From assembly GCA_035551455.1 (NCBI GenBank), contig DASZMZ010000141.1, forward strand, positions 1 to 31,641: DNA of 31,641 nt, written 5' to 3'. A model generated the notes under the pieces. The model worked only from the letters and a program-made list of their open reading frames with translations. It had not been told where the DNA came from and did no database searches. The position numbers and the translations under genes are program-made. Source of the stretch: Sulfopaludibacter sp035551455 (GTDB taxonomy: Bacteria > Acidobacteriota > Terriglobia > Bryobacterales > Bryobacteraceae). Shown piece by piece: positions 16,837 through 26,130 of this stretch; position 1 is the stretch's first letter, and every line of letters begins with the position of its first letter.

Positions 16837-17895
16837 ATGAATCTGTCGAAATATTGGATTACCGGAGCTGTACTCGCCGTCTGTTGTAGCGTGTTGCCCG
16901 CGCATGCCGATGCCATTTTGGATCCTTCGGTGCCCTATGGCCTGAGGACTCTCAGCGTGGCGAATCTTCCCACCACTAGCTATCCGGCGCCGGACTCGTA
17001 CTACTACGAGAGTCTCGCATTCTATAACGGCAACCTCCTGGTGGCCGTGGACAATCCGCTTACCGCTACCGAGGCGATCTGGCAGATGAATGTGCAGCGA
17101 AACAGCAGCGGCCAGATCACCGGACTCAATTCCCCCAGCTTATTCGCCACCGTGTACACTTCGCCGACTCCGGTCGGCAATCCGTTCAATGGCGGCATAG
17201 TGGTGGATAGCAACGGTACGGTGATCTATAGCGTCGGCAAGATCACTCCTCCCTCCGCGTCGCCATTCGATCTGGTGGGGCAGGTAAGCGGAGCTTCCAA
17301 TCCGCTGACCAATATTACGCCCCTGTCGCAGGGCGGCACGATTACGGCCCAGGGTGGCATCTCCGGTATGGGCAACCTGGTCTACAATCCCGGCTTGAAT
17401 AATTACAGCATCACGTTCACCACCGATGGGCCTGCCGGCACCTGGTGGAAGATGTTTCTGGCGCCTCCGGTGGGCGGCATTTACACCATCACCGGATTTC
17501 AGGACAGCGGCATCAACGTGCCGTCGAATTCCTTCGTCTACGTGCAGCCCGGCCAGACCATCACGGAATCCGGCGTCCTGGTCGAATTCAATAACGAGAT
17601 CATGTTCTACGATATCGACGCCAACGGCTTGCCCACCGGCACAGGTCAATCGTGGGTGTATGGTAACGACCAGATCTTGAAGGGTCTAGTACGCGATCCG
17701 GTGACGGGCGACGTTCTGATGATCGCGTATCCCTTCGGCGCTCAGCCGGGTGTGAATAGTAATCAGATCCTGCTGCTTGGCTCTGGTTCGCTGAACGGTG
17801 TGCCGGAGCCGTCGGACGCCGCTTTGGGATTGACCGGAATCGTCTTCCTGATCGCGATGGCCCGCCGCAAAGGCCTATTGAACCGCCAGCGTTAA
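16837..17895 (+). CDS. PEP-CTERM sorting-signal protein
   Basis: A secreted protein of 352 residues with a signal peptide (about 1-24, ending AHADA). Its C-terminus is a PEP-CTERM signal: VPEP at 322-325, a hydrophobic helix, then a basic cluster (RRKGLLNRQR). Such proteins are cleaved by exosortase and sent to the cell surface, often with extracellular polysaccharide. The middle is Gly, Asn and Ser rich and may fold as a beta-propeller-like or other beta domain, but no enzyme motif is seen. The start is ATG 16837, with GGAG 11 bases and AGGG 2 bases upstream. The 3' end overlaps the convergent gene by 21 bases. No exosortase gene is in the window. Confidence 0.85.
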   Translation: MNLSKYWITGAVLAVCCSVLPAHADAILDPSVPYGLRTLSVANLPTTSYPAPDSYYYESLAFYNGNLLVAVDNPLTATEAIWQMNVQRNSSGQITGLNSPSLFATVYTSPTPVGNPFNGGIVVDSNGTVIYSVGKITPPSASPFDLVGQVSGASNPLTNITPLSQGGTITAQGGISGMGNLVYNPGLNNYSITFTTDGPAGTWWKMFLAPPVGGIYTITGFQDSGINVPSNSFVYVQPGQTITESGVLVEFNNEIMFYDIDANGLPTGTGQSWVYGNDQILKGLVRDPVTGDVLMIAYPFGAQPGVNSNQILLLGSGSLNGVPEPSDAALGLTGIVFLIAMARRKGLLNRQR

Positions 17896-19536
17896 ATTCG
17901 CCTGGCTGGCCGCCCCGGCAATCGAAACCACCACGGGAACGGCCACCGTGCCGGTAGCTCCCCCCTTCGCATTGGGCACCACAATGTCGATTTGCGTCAG
18001 CCCTGCAATGGCGCCCGGTGCAGGCCCCTGGTAAACCACCTGTGCCGCCAGGCCGCCCACCGTCACCGTGACAGGCTGCGCCGCCAGGCTGGGAAACGGC
18101 GGCGTCACACTCGTCAACGCGCCATCCTGCGACCCCGGAACGGTGACTCCTGCTCCCGTGCAGTAAATGGCTACCACGCTGCCGACGGCTGCCGGACGGG
18201 CCTGTTCGTTGACCTGGTAATCCTGATTGAGAATGGCGCCCGGTCCCGCACCGGAGCGATCGTATGAGAAGATCCCCGGAGTCGCCGGCTGCACCGGGAG
18301 AGTCAGGGGTGCCGATGTGAGACCGGCGTATTGCACCGTTACGGCCGCACTGGTGGACCCGGCAACGGCGTACGGCACAACAGCGTTAATCTGCAGGGCG
18401 GAAACGTAGATCAGTGGCGCCGGTGTCGAGCCGAACAGGACCGTCACACCGCCCAGTGAGGTGCCGAACGTCTGCGTGTTGGCAACTCCCGCCAGCGGTC
18501 CCATATTGACGCCGAAGAGCGCCACGATTTCTCCCGGCGAAATGGGCGCGGGTGAAGCGGGACCGATCACGAAACTCGCCCCGTTCAGCACTGCCGAAAC
18601 CTGCGGCTGCGGCACTTGCACGCCCTGCTGCGTGACCGTCAACGTGGTAGCGATAATGGGAGCGCCTTTCGAATCCAGCCCCGATTGGAAATAGACATGG
18701 CCGGTGCGTGGACCGCCCACGTTGGCGTCTACCGAATAAACATACGTTCCCGGACCCGTGCCCGTGGCGCCGCCGTTCACGTGCAGCCAGTTGCCGGAAT
18801 CGGTGTACGAGGCCCACCCGCATAACGGGCCCGTGAAGACGCTGATCTGTTGCGCCGAAAGGCCCCCAGCGGTCGCATTGACGGTATTGGACGAAAGCAT
18901 GAGATTGCTGGTGGACCCGTCTTGAGTGACCGGCACGACCAGCAGGCCTCCCCCGGTGAAGGACAGGTTCATCTGGCCGACCCGGCCCGCCACGCACGTG
19001 TTGGGCGACGCCTGATAGTTGAGCGGTGCGGTGCCCACCGTGCCGTTAGGCGCGGTCAGCGACAAAAACGAACTGGCCGTCACGCCCCAGGCGCAGCCGC
19101 TGGTGATGGCGAGCGTCCCAGGTCCGCCCCCCACAGGCAGATTCACCGAAGTCGGCGAGACCGAAGAATTACAAATTGCCGCCACTTGCGTAACGGCGAT
19201 CACCAGCGTAGGACTGCCGCCCTGTGCCGCGGCCCCGTAAATCGCAATCACATCCTGGCGAACCTGCGAGCCTGCGTTCTGATCCACCGTGAAGGACACC
19301 GTACTGGTGCCTGTATAGCTGGTTCCCTTGGGCGGCGCCGCCAGGTGAATCCAAGTGGCCGCGGTGGATACCGCGAAGCTGCAAACTGACTGCGTCGTGA
19401 CCGTGAATTTCGTGGGATTGGTGGTATCGGTGGCGCTGGATGCGAGCACCACGCCATTCGCCGCGATGCTATAAGAACAGGTAGTCTGAGCCAACAGCGG
19501 AGCTGCCGCCACCCACAGGAGAAGGAATTTAATCAT
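17875..19536 (-). CDS. Secreted BACON-like protein with Solibacter-type C-terminal domain
   Basis: A protein of 553 residues with a signal peptide (about 1-17, ending LLAQ). The N-terminal part has two or three cysteine-containing beta-sandwich repeats with patterns such as CSFAVSTAATWI, CAWGVTASSFLSL and CGWASYTDSGNWLHV, which resemble BACON domains. The last 240 residues begin VSAVLNGASF...ISPGEIVALFG and end with DIVVPN, a pattern I recognise as the TIGR03437 'Solibacter C-terminal' domain. Function is unknown; surface attachment is a reasonable guess. ATG 19536 overlaps the stop of pxpA as ATGA, with GAGG about 12 bases upstream, so it is probably the last gene of that operon. Confidence 0.82.
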   Translation of the reverse strand: MIKFLLLWVAAAPLLAQTTCSYSIAANGVVLASSATDTTNPTKFTVTTQSVCSFAVSTAATWIHLAAPPKGTSYTGTSTVSFTVDQNAGSQVRQDVIAIYGAAAQGGSPTLVIAVTQVAAICNSSVSPTSVNLPVGGGPGTLAITSGCAWGVTASSFLSLTAPNGTVGTAPLNYQASPNTCVAGRVGQMNLSFTGGGLLVVPVTQDGSTSNLMLSSNTVNATAGGLSAQQISVFTGPLCGWASYTDSGNWLHVNGGATGTGPGTYVYSVDANVGGPRTGHVYFQSGLDSKGAPIIATTLTVTQQGVQVPQPQVSAVLNGASFVIGPASPAPISPGEIVALFGVNMGPLAGVANTQTFGTSLGGVTVLFGSTPAPLIYVSALQINAVVPYAVAGSTSAAVTVQYAGLTSAPLTLPVQPATPGIFSYDRSGAGPGAILNQDYQVNEQARPAAVGSVVAIYCTGAGVTVPGSQDGALTSVTPPFPSLAAQPVTVTVGGLAAQVVYQGPAPGAIAGLTQIDIVVPNAKGGATGTVAVPVVVSIAGAASQANLTLAVQ

Positions 19537-20213
19537 TGAGTTTTCAGGGCCTCGCGGCATGCTTTCAGAATCTCGACGGCGCCCGGCGTGTCTCCGTGAA
19601 CGCAGATGGTCTGCGCCGCTCCTTCGCGGGCCAGCCGCAGCGCCTGGGCGGAAGCTTCGGCCGGGTCTGTAATCAGGGCATCGGAGAATTTTCGGGAGCG
19701 CAGGGTTCCATCCGCTTCATAGCGGCGATCGGCGAACGCCTCGGCAGCCACGGGCAGTCCCATGCTCCGCCACACGTCCAGCATCGGTGAATTCGCCAGT
19801 CCGAAGATCGGGATCCGCCCGTTCCAACGAGCCACGCCATTGCCGATCGCCCGCGCCACTTCTTCGTTGCGCACGGCGACATTGTAAAGCGCGCCGTGCG
19901 GCTTCACGTGCACGATCTCGCCGCCCAGGCGGCGCACAATCGCGTCCAGCCGCTCGATCTGCTCGAACACCGTCCGCTCGATCTCGGCCGCGGTCATCGC
20001 CATCTCGACGCGTCCGAAATTGGCGCGGTCGGGATACCCGGGGTGAGCCCCAATCTTGACGCCGCGCTCCATTGCCAGGCGCGCCGTCCGTTCCATGATG
20101 GCGTCATCTCCGGCGTGGCCGCCGCAGGCGATATTCGCCGAGGTGATGTGCTCCATCAGCGCCGCTTCGTGCGCGGCGTCTTCCAGTTCACCCATGTCGC
20201 AGTTGAGATCCAT
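19533..20213 (-). CDS. pxpA: 5-oxoprolinase subunit A (LamB/YcsF family)
   Basis: A protein of 226 residues with the family signature MDLNCDMGE at the start, then ANIACGGHAGD (28-38), IGAHPGYPDR (56-65), VKPHGALYN (103-111) and CVHGDTPGA near the end. With PxpB and PxpC it forms the ATP-dependent enzyme that opens 5-oxoproline to glutamate. It is slightly shorter than the usual 240-250 residues, without loss of a visible motif. ATG 20213 follows the pxpC stop by 2 bases, and its own stop overlaps the next gene. Cytoplasmic. Confidence 0.93.
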   Translation of the reverse strand: MDLNCDMGELEDAAHEAALMEHITSANIACGGHAGDDAIMERTARLAMERGVKIGAHPGYPDRANFGRVEMAMTAAEIERTVFEQIERLDAIVRRLGGEIVHVKPHGALYNVAVRNEEVARAIGNGVARWNGRIPIFGLANSPMLDVWRSMGLPVAAEAFADRRYEADGTLRSRKFSDALITDPAEASAQALRLAREGAAQTICVHGDTPGAVEILKACREALKTQ

Positions 20214-20215
20214 GT

Positions 20216-21106
20216 TTATTCGTTACCGAGGCGATATAGCCAGCGCTCCTGGTCGCGCAGCAACTCCACGGCATCTTCAATGGTAACTTGCTCGAAGCGC
20301 ACCTGGTCGCGCGGCCGGAGTTGTCCCAAACGCCAGAAGTCCGCCGAGATCACGTTGGCCGGCTTCGGATAGCCGCCCGTGGTCTGATGCTCCACGAACA
20401 AGATGATGGGCTGCCCGTCGGGAGGCACCTGAATCGCGCCCAATGCCACCCCCTCGGTAAGCATGTGGCCGGCGTGACTGGGTATCGCCGCGCCCCGCAG
20501 GCGCAGGCCCATGCGATTGGATTCTTCGCTTAGCGTGTAAGCCTCCGCCAGCAGTTCCCCGTCGAACCAGTCGGCCTGCGGACCCGCGGTCACCCGCAGC
20601 AGTCCGCCGCGCACAAATTCGGGAACGCCCCGCGCCGGAGGCCTCGGCCGCCGCACCGCCGCATCGCCAATCGGAAGAGTGTCTCCTTTGCGCAGCGGAT
20701 GGCCGCCCACGCCTGTGATCACGTGCGTCGACGCGCTCCCCATCACGCGGGGCACGGCGACTCCTCCCCGTACAGCCAGATAGCAGCGCGCACCGGACCG
20801 CGTGGCCCCACATCGCACAATCTCTCCGGCCTTCACTTCCACCGCGCTCCACAGCGGCAGACCGGCACCGAAGTCCGACCCTGTCAGCGCGATCACCGTC
20901 TCGGACTCGAACTCGAAAGCGCCCCCGGACAGCGTCATCTCCACCGCCGCCGCATTCTCGGCGTTGCCCACCAGCAGATTCCCGGCGCGCAACGCCAACG
21001 CGTCGGCCGCCCCCGATGCCGAGACGCCGAAATGCGCAAAGCCGAAACGACCCAGATCCTGCACCGTAGTCTGCATGCCGGGCGAAAGCACGTGAATGAA
21101 ACTCAT
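20216..21106 (-). CDS. pxpC: 5-oxoprolinase subunit C (biotin-dependent carboxyltransferase family)
   Basis: A protein of 296 residues of the KipA / carboxyltransferase subdomain family. It has the family start VLSPGMQTTVQDLGRFGF (6-23), then SGAADALALRAGNLLVGN, and a late ILFVEHQTTGGYPK motif. It is the C subunit of the PxpABC 5-oxoprolinase and cytoplasmic. The start at ATG 21106 overlaps the pxpB stop codon as ATGA and matches where family members begin; upstream in-frame codons belong to pxpB sequence. Confidence 0.93.
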   Translation of the reverse strand: MSFIHVLSPGMQTTVQDLGRFGFAHFGVSASGAADALALRAGNLLVGNAENAAAVEMTLSGGAFEFESETVIALTGSDFGAGLPLWSAVEVKAGEIVRCGATRSGARCYLAVRGGVAVPRVMGSASTHVITGVGGHPLRKGDTLPIGDAAVRRPRPPARGVPEFVRGGLLRVTAGPQADWFDGELLAEAYTLSEESNRMGLRLRGAAIPSHAGHMLTEGVALGAIQVPPDGQPIILFVEHQTTGGYPKPANVISADFWRLGQLRPRDQVRFEQVTIEDAVELLRDQERWLYRLGNE

Positions 21107-21771
21107 AGCGGCGACCCCGGTGCGCGCACAAAGCGCACCCGATCGCCCATCCGCAAATAAGCCGGCGGCGCCGCGTCCACGTCGAAAAGTTTCAGTTGCG
21201 TCCGTCCAATCAAACGCCATCCGCCCGGCGACGCCAATGGATAAACGCCCGTCTGCGCCCCCGCAATCCCTATGCTGCCTTCCGGCACCAGTTTGCGGGG
21301 CGCCGCCAGGCGTGGCGTCGCCAGTTCCGCCGGCAGACCGCCCAGATAAGGAAAACAGGTGGAGAAGCCCACGAAATACACAACGTAGTCCGCCCCTGCG
21401 TGCATCTCTACGACGCGTTCCGGAGTGAGCGAATTGTGCCGCGCCACATCTTCCAGATCGGGACCGAACTCGGCCCCATAAAGCACTGGGATTTCCACCA
21501 GCCGGGGCTCGCCCGCCGGTTCGTGACTGGAAGCGGCCCAGCGCTCCTGTACCAGCCCTTCGATTTCGGCATGCGTCCGCAGCCGCGGGTCGAAATCGAT
21601 CAGCACGGTGGAGAAGGCGGGATGTAAATTGAGGATGCCGCGGACGCCCTGTAAAATGCGCGTGAGCTGCATTACCTGGCGATGCATCGCGAGCGAGATT
21701 TCGTCGCCGAAGGTAACCAGAAGGGAACGGTCGCTGGCCGGCCGGATGATCACGTCTCGTGATCTTACCAT
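21103..21771 (-). CDS. pxpB: 5-oxoprolinase subunit B (KipI family)
   Basis: A protein of 222 residues with the family pattern RPASDRSLLVTFGDEIS near the start, a VRGILNLHPAFSTVLIDFDP segment, and YFVGFSTCFPYLGGLP followed by GSIGIAGAQTGVYP. In most family members the phrase reads FSPGFPYL; here PG is replaced by TC. It is the first of three tightly joined subunit genes (B-C-A), 34 bases downstream of the response regulator on the same strand. The start could be ATG 21771 or a GTG six codons later; no clear ribosome site separates them. Confidence 0.9.
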   Translation of the reverse strand: MVRSRDVIIRPASDRSLLVTFGDEISLAMHRQVMQLTRILQGVRGILNLHPAFSTVLIDFDPRLRTHAEIEGLVQERWAASSHEPAGEPRLVEIPVLYGAEFGPDLEDVARHNSLTPERVVEMHAGADYVVYFVGFSTCFPYLGGLPAELATPRLAAPRKLVPEGSIGIAGAQTGVYPLASPGGWRLIGRTQLKLFDVDAAPPAYLRMGDRVRFVRAPGSPL

Positions 21772-21805
21772 CGACTGCTGAATCCGGGGCGGCCAGCGAC
21801 GCCGA

Positions 21806-22204
21806 TTACCGTGCGCCCGTTCGGGCTGCGGGACGGAGCATCTGGTCTACTTTCTTCCGCAACTCGTCCACAGTGAAGGGTTTGGGCAGCAGAGCGTGAC
21901 CCTTTTCCACCACGTATTTCTGCACCACGTGGGTGTTGTCGTAGCCGGAAATGTAGAGCACCTTGAGGTCGGGCTGCAGGGCGGTGAGCTTGTCGGCCAG
22001 CATGGGGCCGCTCATGCCCGGCTGAATCACATCCGTAATCAGCAGTTCGAGCGGTGTCTTCTGATTCTTGTACAGCGTTAAGGCATGCTCGCCGCTGTCT
22101 GCTGTGATGGCTGTATAGCCTGCCTGACTCACCATCGCGCCCACCAACTTGCGGACTTCCGGCTCGTCGTCCACTACGAGAATAGTCTTCTTTTCTTCGT
22201 CCAT
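21806..22204 (-). CDS. Single-domain response regulator
   Basis: A receiver of 132 residues with no output domain. VVDDEP (10-15) supplies the acidic pocket, the acceptor is the aspartate of LLITDVIQPG (about residue 58), followed by YISGYDN and the lysine of LPKPFT. A short basic tail ends the protein. It could act as a phosphate shuttle or bind a partner; the closest relatives by sequence in this window are the receivers of the hybrid kinase at 8484-11021. GGGGTG lies a few bases before ATG 22204. It lies between the transporter and pxpB on one strand. Confidence 0.92.
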   Translation of the reverse strand: MDEEKKTILVVDDEPEVRKLVGAMVSQAGYTAITADSGEHALTLYKNQKTPLELLITDVIQPGMSGPMLADKLTALQPDLKVLYISGYDNTHVVQKYVVEKGHALLPKPFTVDELRKKVDQMLRPAARTGAR

Positions 22205-22282
22205 CGCACCCCGATTGTAACGGCGGCGTCAGACCGTCGCAACCCGTATTGAACCGTCTATGTGCTTGCGCACACCCTCGCG

Positions 22283-23557
<1,275 letters not shown>

Positions 23558-23566
23558 GGAAGCCTG

Positions 23567-23572
23567 ATTATA
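23567..23572 (-). promoter_or_regulatory. Possible -10 element ahead of the MFS gene
   Basis: Read on the minus strand this is a perfect TATAAT. It would start transcription near 23560, only about 3 bases before the ATG at 23557, so the mRNA would be nearly leaderless. No good -35 is seen at 17 bases. Weak evidence. Confidence 0.35.
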
Positions 23573-23614
23573 GCGGGTTGTTCCATCGAACATATATACC
23601 CCACGCTACAGTGG

Positions 23615-23623
23615 TGCTAAAAT
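23615..23623 (+). promoter_or_regulatory. Possible extended -10 of the aminotransferase gene
   Basis: TG-C-TAAAAT has the extended -10 layout. Transcription would start near 23630, about 7 bases before ATG 23637, again a very short leader without a ribosome site. No convincing -35. Confidence 0.4.
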
Positions 23624-23636
23624 CGGATTGCCGGGT

Positions 23637-24809
23637 ATGAGTATCTCAAAAGCGATCTCGCAGCAGATGGAGCGGACCTCGTGGATCCGCCGCATGTTCG
23701 AAACCGGCATTCAGTTGCGCCGGGAACGCGGCCCGGAGCATGTTTTTGATTTTTCACTGGGCAATCCCGAAGTAGAGCCGCCCTCTGCCGTGCTCGACGC
23801 CCTGAAGCGCGTCGCCGCCGAAGACCGGCCGCACGCCCACGGCTACATGCCCAATGCCGGATATCCCGAGGTCCGCGAGACCATCGCTAACCGCCTCGCC
23901 GCCCGTACCGGCCTGCCGTTTAGCCTCGCCGACGTGATCATGACCAACGGAGCGGCCGGCGCCCTGAACACCGTTCTGAAATCGATCCTCGACCCCGGCG
24001 ACGAGGTCATCCTGCTCAATCCCTATTTCCCCGAGTACCGCTTCTACGTGGAGAATCACGGCGGCCGCGTGGTCCTGGTCGAGACCGACGACCGCTTTCA
24101 ACTCGACCTCCCCCGCATCGCCCGCGCCATCACGCCGCGCACCAAGGCGCTGATCCTGAATTCGCCCAACAATCCCACCGGAGTTGTCTACCCCGCCGAA
24201 GCCCTGCGCGCGCTCGACAGCCTGGTGCGCGACCCCATGATCGTTATCAGCGACGAGCCCTATCGCTCCCTGACTTACGATGGCCTGGTACCGCCCGAAG
24301 TGCCGGAGTGCATTGAGCGCTGCGTGGTGGCGTGGAGTTGGTCCAAAGCCATGGCCATTCCGGGCGAGCGGATCGGTTACCTGGCCATTTCCCCGCGTCT
24401 GGCCGAAGCCGCCGAGTTGCGCAACGCCTGCACGTTCGCCAATCGCATTCTGGGCTACATCAACGCGCCGGCCCTCTGGCAGCGCGTCGTCGGCGAAGTC
24501 CCAGACGCAACCGTCGACGTGGCCCCTTATCAGCAAAAGCGGGACCTGCTCTGCGATGGCCTCTCGGCGATGGGCTACGATGCACCCCGGCCCCAAGGCT
24601 CGTTCTATGTCTTCGTCAAAACGCCAATTCCCGACGATGTGGAATTCATCGGCCTTTTGCAGGATGAAGGCATCCTCGCCGTCCCCGGCATCGGCTTCGG
24701 CCGCCCCGGCTACATGCGTCTCTCCCTCACCATCACAAAATCCGAAATCGAGCGCTCACTCCCCGCCTTCGCACACGCCTTGCAGTGTCTCCTGACCCCT
24801 GCCCTCTGA
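23637..24809 (+). CDS. PLP-dependent aminotransferase, class I/II
   Basis: A cytoplasmic protein of 390 residues with the fold type I aminotransferase marks in order: GNPEVEPP (42-49), TNGAAGALNTVLKSILDPGDEVI (103-125), NSPNNPTG (175-182), SDEPYR (205-210, with PLP-contacting D206 and Y209) and SWSKAMAIPGERIGY, where K237 binds PLP. R(M/L)S near the C-terminus is the likely carboxylate-binding arginine. The exact amino acid is not determined; aspartate- or aromatic-type are both possible. ATG 23637 is preferred to TTG 23628. The next gene starts 15 bases downstream. Confidence 0.9.
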   Translation: MSISKAISQQMERTSWIRRMFETGIQLRRERGPEHVFDFSLGNPEVEPPSAVLDALKRVAAEDRPHAHGYMPNAGYPEVRETIANRLAARTGLPFSLADVIMTNGAAGALNTVLKSILDPGDEVILLNPYFPEYRFYVENHGGRVVLVETDDRFQLDLPRIARAITPRTKALILNSPNNPTGVVYPAEALRALDSLVRDPMIVISDEPYRSLTYDGLVPPEVPECIERCVVAWSWSKAMAIPGERIGYLAISPRLAEAAELRNACTFANRILGYINAPALWQRVVGEVPDATVDVAPYQQKRDLLCDGLSAMGYDAPRPQGSFYVFVKTPIPDDVEFIGLLQDEGILAVPGIGFGRPGYMRLSLTITKSEIERSLPAFAHALQCLLTPAL

Positions 24810-24824
24810 CCCCACCCGCCCGCC

Positions 24825-25454
24825 ATGCGTTACCCTGTACCGATGGTCCCCGACCCGTTCACCGCCGCCGAGCGTGCCGTCTTCCGCCGCCTTCGTTCTC
24901 CCGAGAAAATCCAACAATACCTGGACGATCTGGCTTACAACAAGGAACCTTCCGGTCCCACCTGCCGCTCGCCGCGCCGCGTCATGCGCGACCGCACCGG
25001 CCACTGCATGGAAGGCGCGCTCTTCGGCGCCGCCGCGCTCCGCATGTTGGGCCATCCGCCGCTGCTGCTGGATTTCGAAGCCGTTCGGGATGACGATCAC
25101 GTGCTGGCCATTTTTCGCCTGCGCGGCCACTGGGGCGCCGTGGCGAAGTCCAATTACACCGGCCTCCGCTATCGCGAACCCGTGTACCGCACCCTACGCG
25201 AACTGGCCATGTCGTACTTCGAGCACTATTACAATCTCCGCAAAGAGAAGACCCTGCGCCGTTACTCCCGGCCGGTCAATCTCCGTCGCTTCGATTCCAT
25301 GGGTTGGATGACCGCGGAGCAAGATGTCTGGACGATCCCCGAATACCTCTGCACCATCCCGCACACGCCGCTGCTGACGCCCGCACTCATCCCGACATTA
25401 GGTCGTGTGGATTCCCGGCTCTTCGCCAGTGGCCTGGTAGGCCGAGCAGTATGA
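24825..25454 (+). CDS. Transglutaminase-like protein of unknown role
   Basis: A protein of 209 residues with no signal peptide. RTGHCMEGALFGAAALRMLG (57-76), then DDDHVLAIFRLRGHWGAVAKSN (89-110) fit a transglutaminase/papain-like Cys-His-Asp/Asn layout, with C61 and H92 as candidate catalytic residues and N110 or a nearby acid as the third. The remainder (110-209) has aromatic and basic residues and no other motif. ATG 24825 and 24843 are both possible; neither has a ribosome site, and the gene may be translated by coupling to the aminotransferase. Substrate unknown; the family is inferred from the motif spacing only. Confidence 0.7.
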   Translation: MRYPVPMVPDPFTAAERAVFRRLRSPEKIQQYLDDLAYNKEPSGPTCRSPRRVMRDRTGHCMEGALFGAAALRMLGHPPLLLDFEAVRDDDHVLAIFRLRGHWGAVAKSNYTGLRYREPVYRTLRELAMSYFEHYYNLRKEKTLRRYSRPVNLRRFDSMGWMTAEQDVWTIPEYLCTIPHTPLLTPALIPTLGRVDSRLFASGLVGRAV

Positions 25455-25476
25455 AGTCGCCGCCCTGAGTTGCTGT

Positions 25477-26121
25477 CTACGCCTTGCGGCGCGCCTTCAC
25501 GACTTCGAGGAAAGTCGGCACCAGCGACAGGAAAATAATTACCAGAATCACCTTGTCGAAGTTCGCCCTGACCAGCGGCACGCTGCCCAGTTCATACCCC
25601 AGCATGGTCATCATGAACACCCAGCCGATTCCGCCGCACACGCTGTACGGCAGAAACTTCAAGTACGGCATCTGCCCCACGCCCGCAATGAACGCCGCGA
25701 ACGTTCGGACAATGGGCACGAAGCGCGCGAAAATAATCGTCTTCCCCCCGTACCGGTCGTAGAAGGATTTCGTGCGGGTAACGTATTCCTGCTTGAACAG
25801 CCGCGAATCGGGCCGGCTGAAGATCCGCGGACCCGTCTTGCGACCCAGCAGGTAGCCCGTGGAATCGCCCATGATCGCGGCCAGCATCAGCAGAACGTTG
25901 ACCGCCACGATATTGACAGCACCGGCTCCCGAAACCACGCCGATCGTGAAGAGAAACGAATCGCCCGGCAGGAAGAAGCCCAGCAGCAGGCCCGTCTCTG
26001 AAAACACCACGCCAAACATGGCCGCATACCCCAGCCAACCGGACAGCAATGTGCCCAGCAGTTGGATCAGCTTGTCCGGATTGGTCAGGGACCGGTAGAG
26101 GTCCAGCAGTTGCTGAATCAT
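25477..26121 (-). CDS. DedA-family membrane protein
   Basis: An inner-membrane protein of 214 residues with the DedA marks: ETGLLLGFFLPGDSFLFTIG (42-61), GDSTGYLLGRKTGPRIF (85-101) and FARFVPIVRTFAAFIAGVG (132-150). There are four to six membrane segments, the last near 185-203. Family members affect membrane lipid flipping and envelope integrity, probably as phospholipid (undecaprenyl phosphate or PE) translocases. It ends the minus-strand run, 9 bases after ppiD. Confidence 0.93.
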   Translation of the reverse strand: MIQQLLDLYRSLTNPDKLIQLLGTLLSGWLGYAAMFGVVFSETGLLLGFFLPGDSFLFTIGVVSGAGAVNIVAVNVLLMLAAIMGDSTGYLLGRKTGPRIFSRPDSRLFKQEYVTRTKSFYDRYGGKTIIFARFVPIVRTFAAFIAGVGQMPYLKFLPYSVCGGIGWVFMMTMLGYELGSVPLVRANFDKVILVIIFLSLVPTFLEVVKARRKA

Positions 26122-26130
26122 CCCGCCGGT

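Noticed and set aside
25458..25491. CGCCGC...GCGGCG inverted repeat between convergent genes as terminator
   Set aside because: The 22-base loop is too long, one arm lies inside the DedA gene, and there is no T-run; expected by chance in GC-rich DNA.
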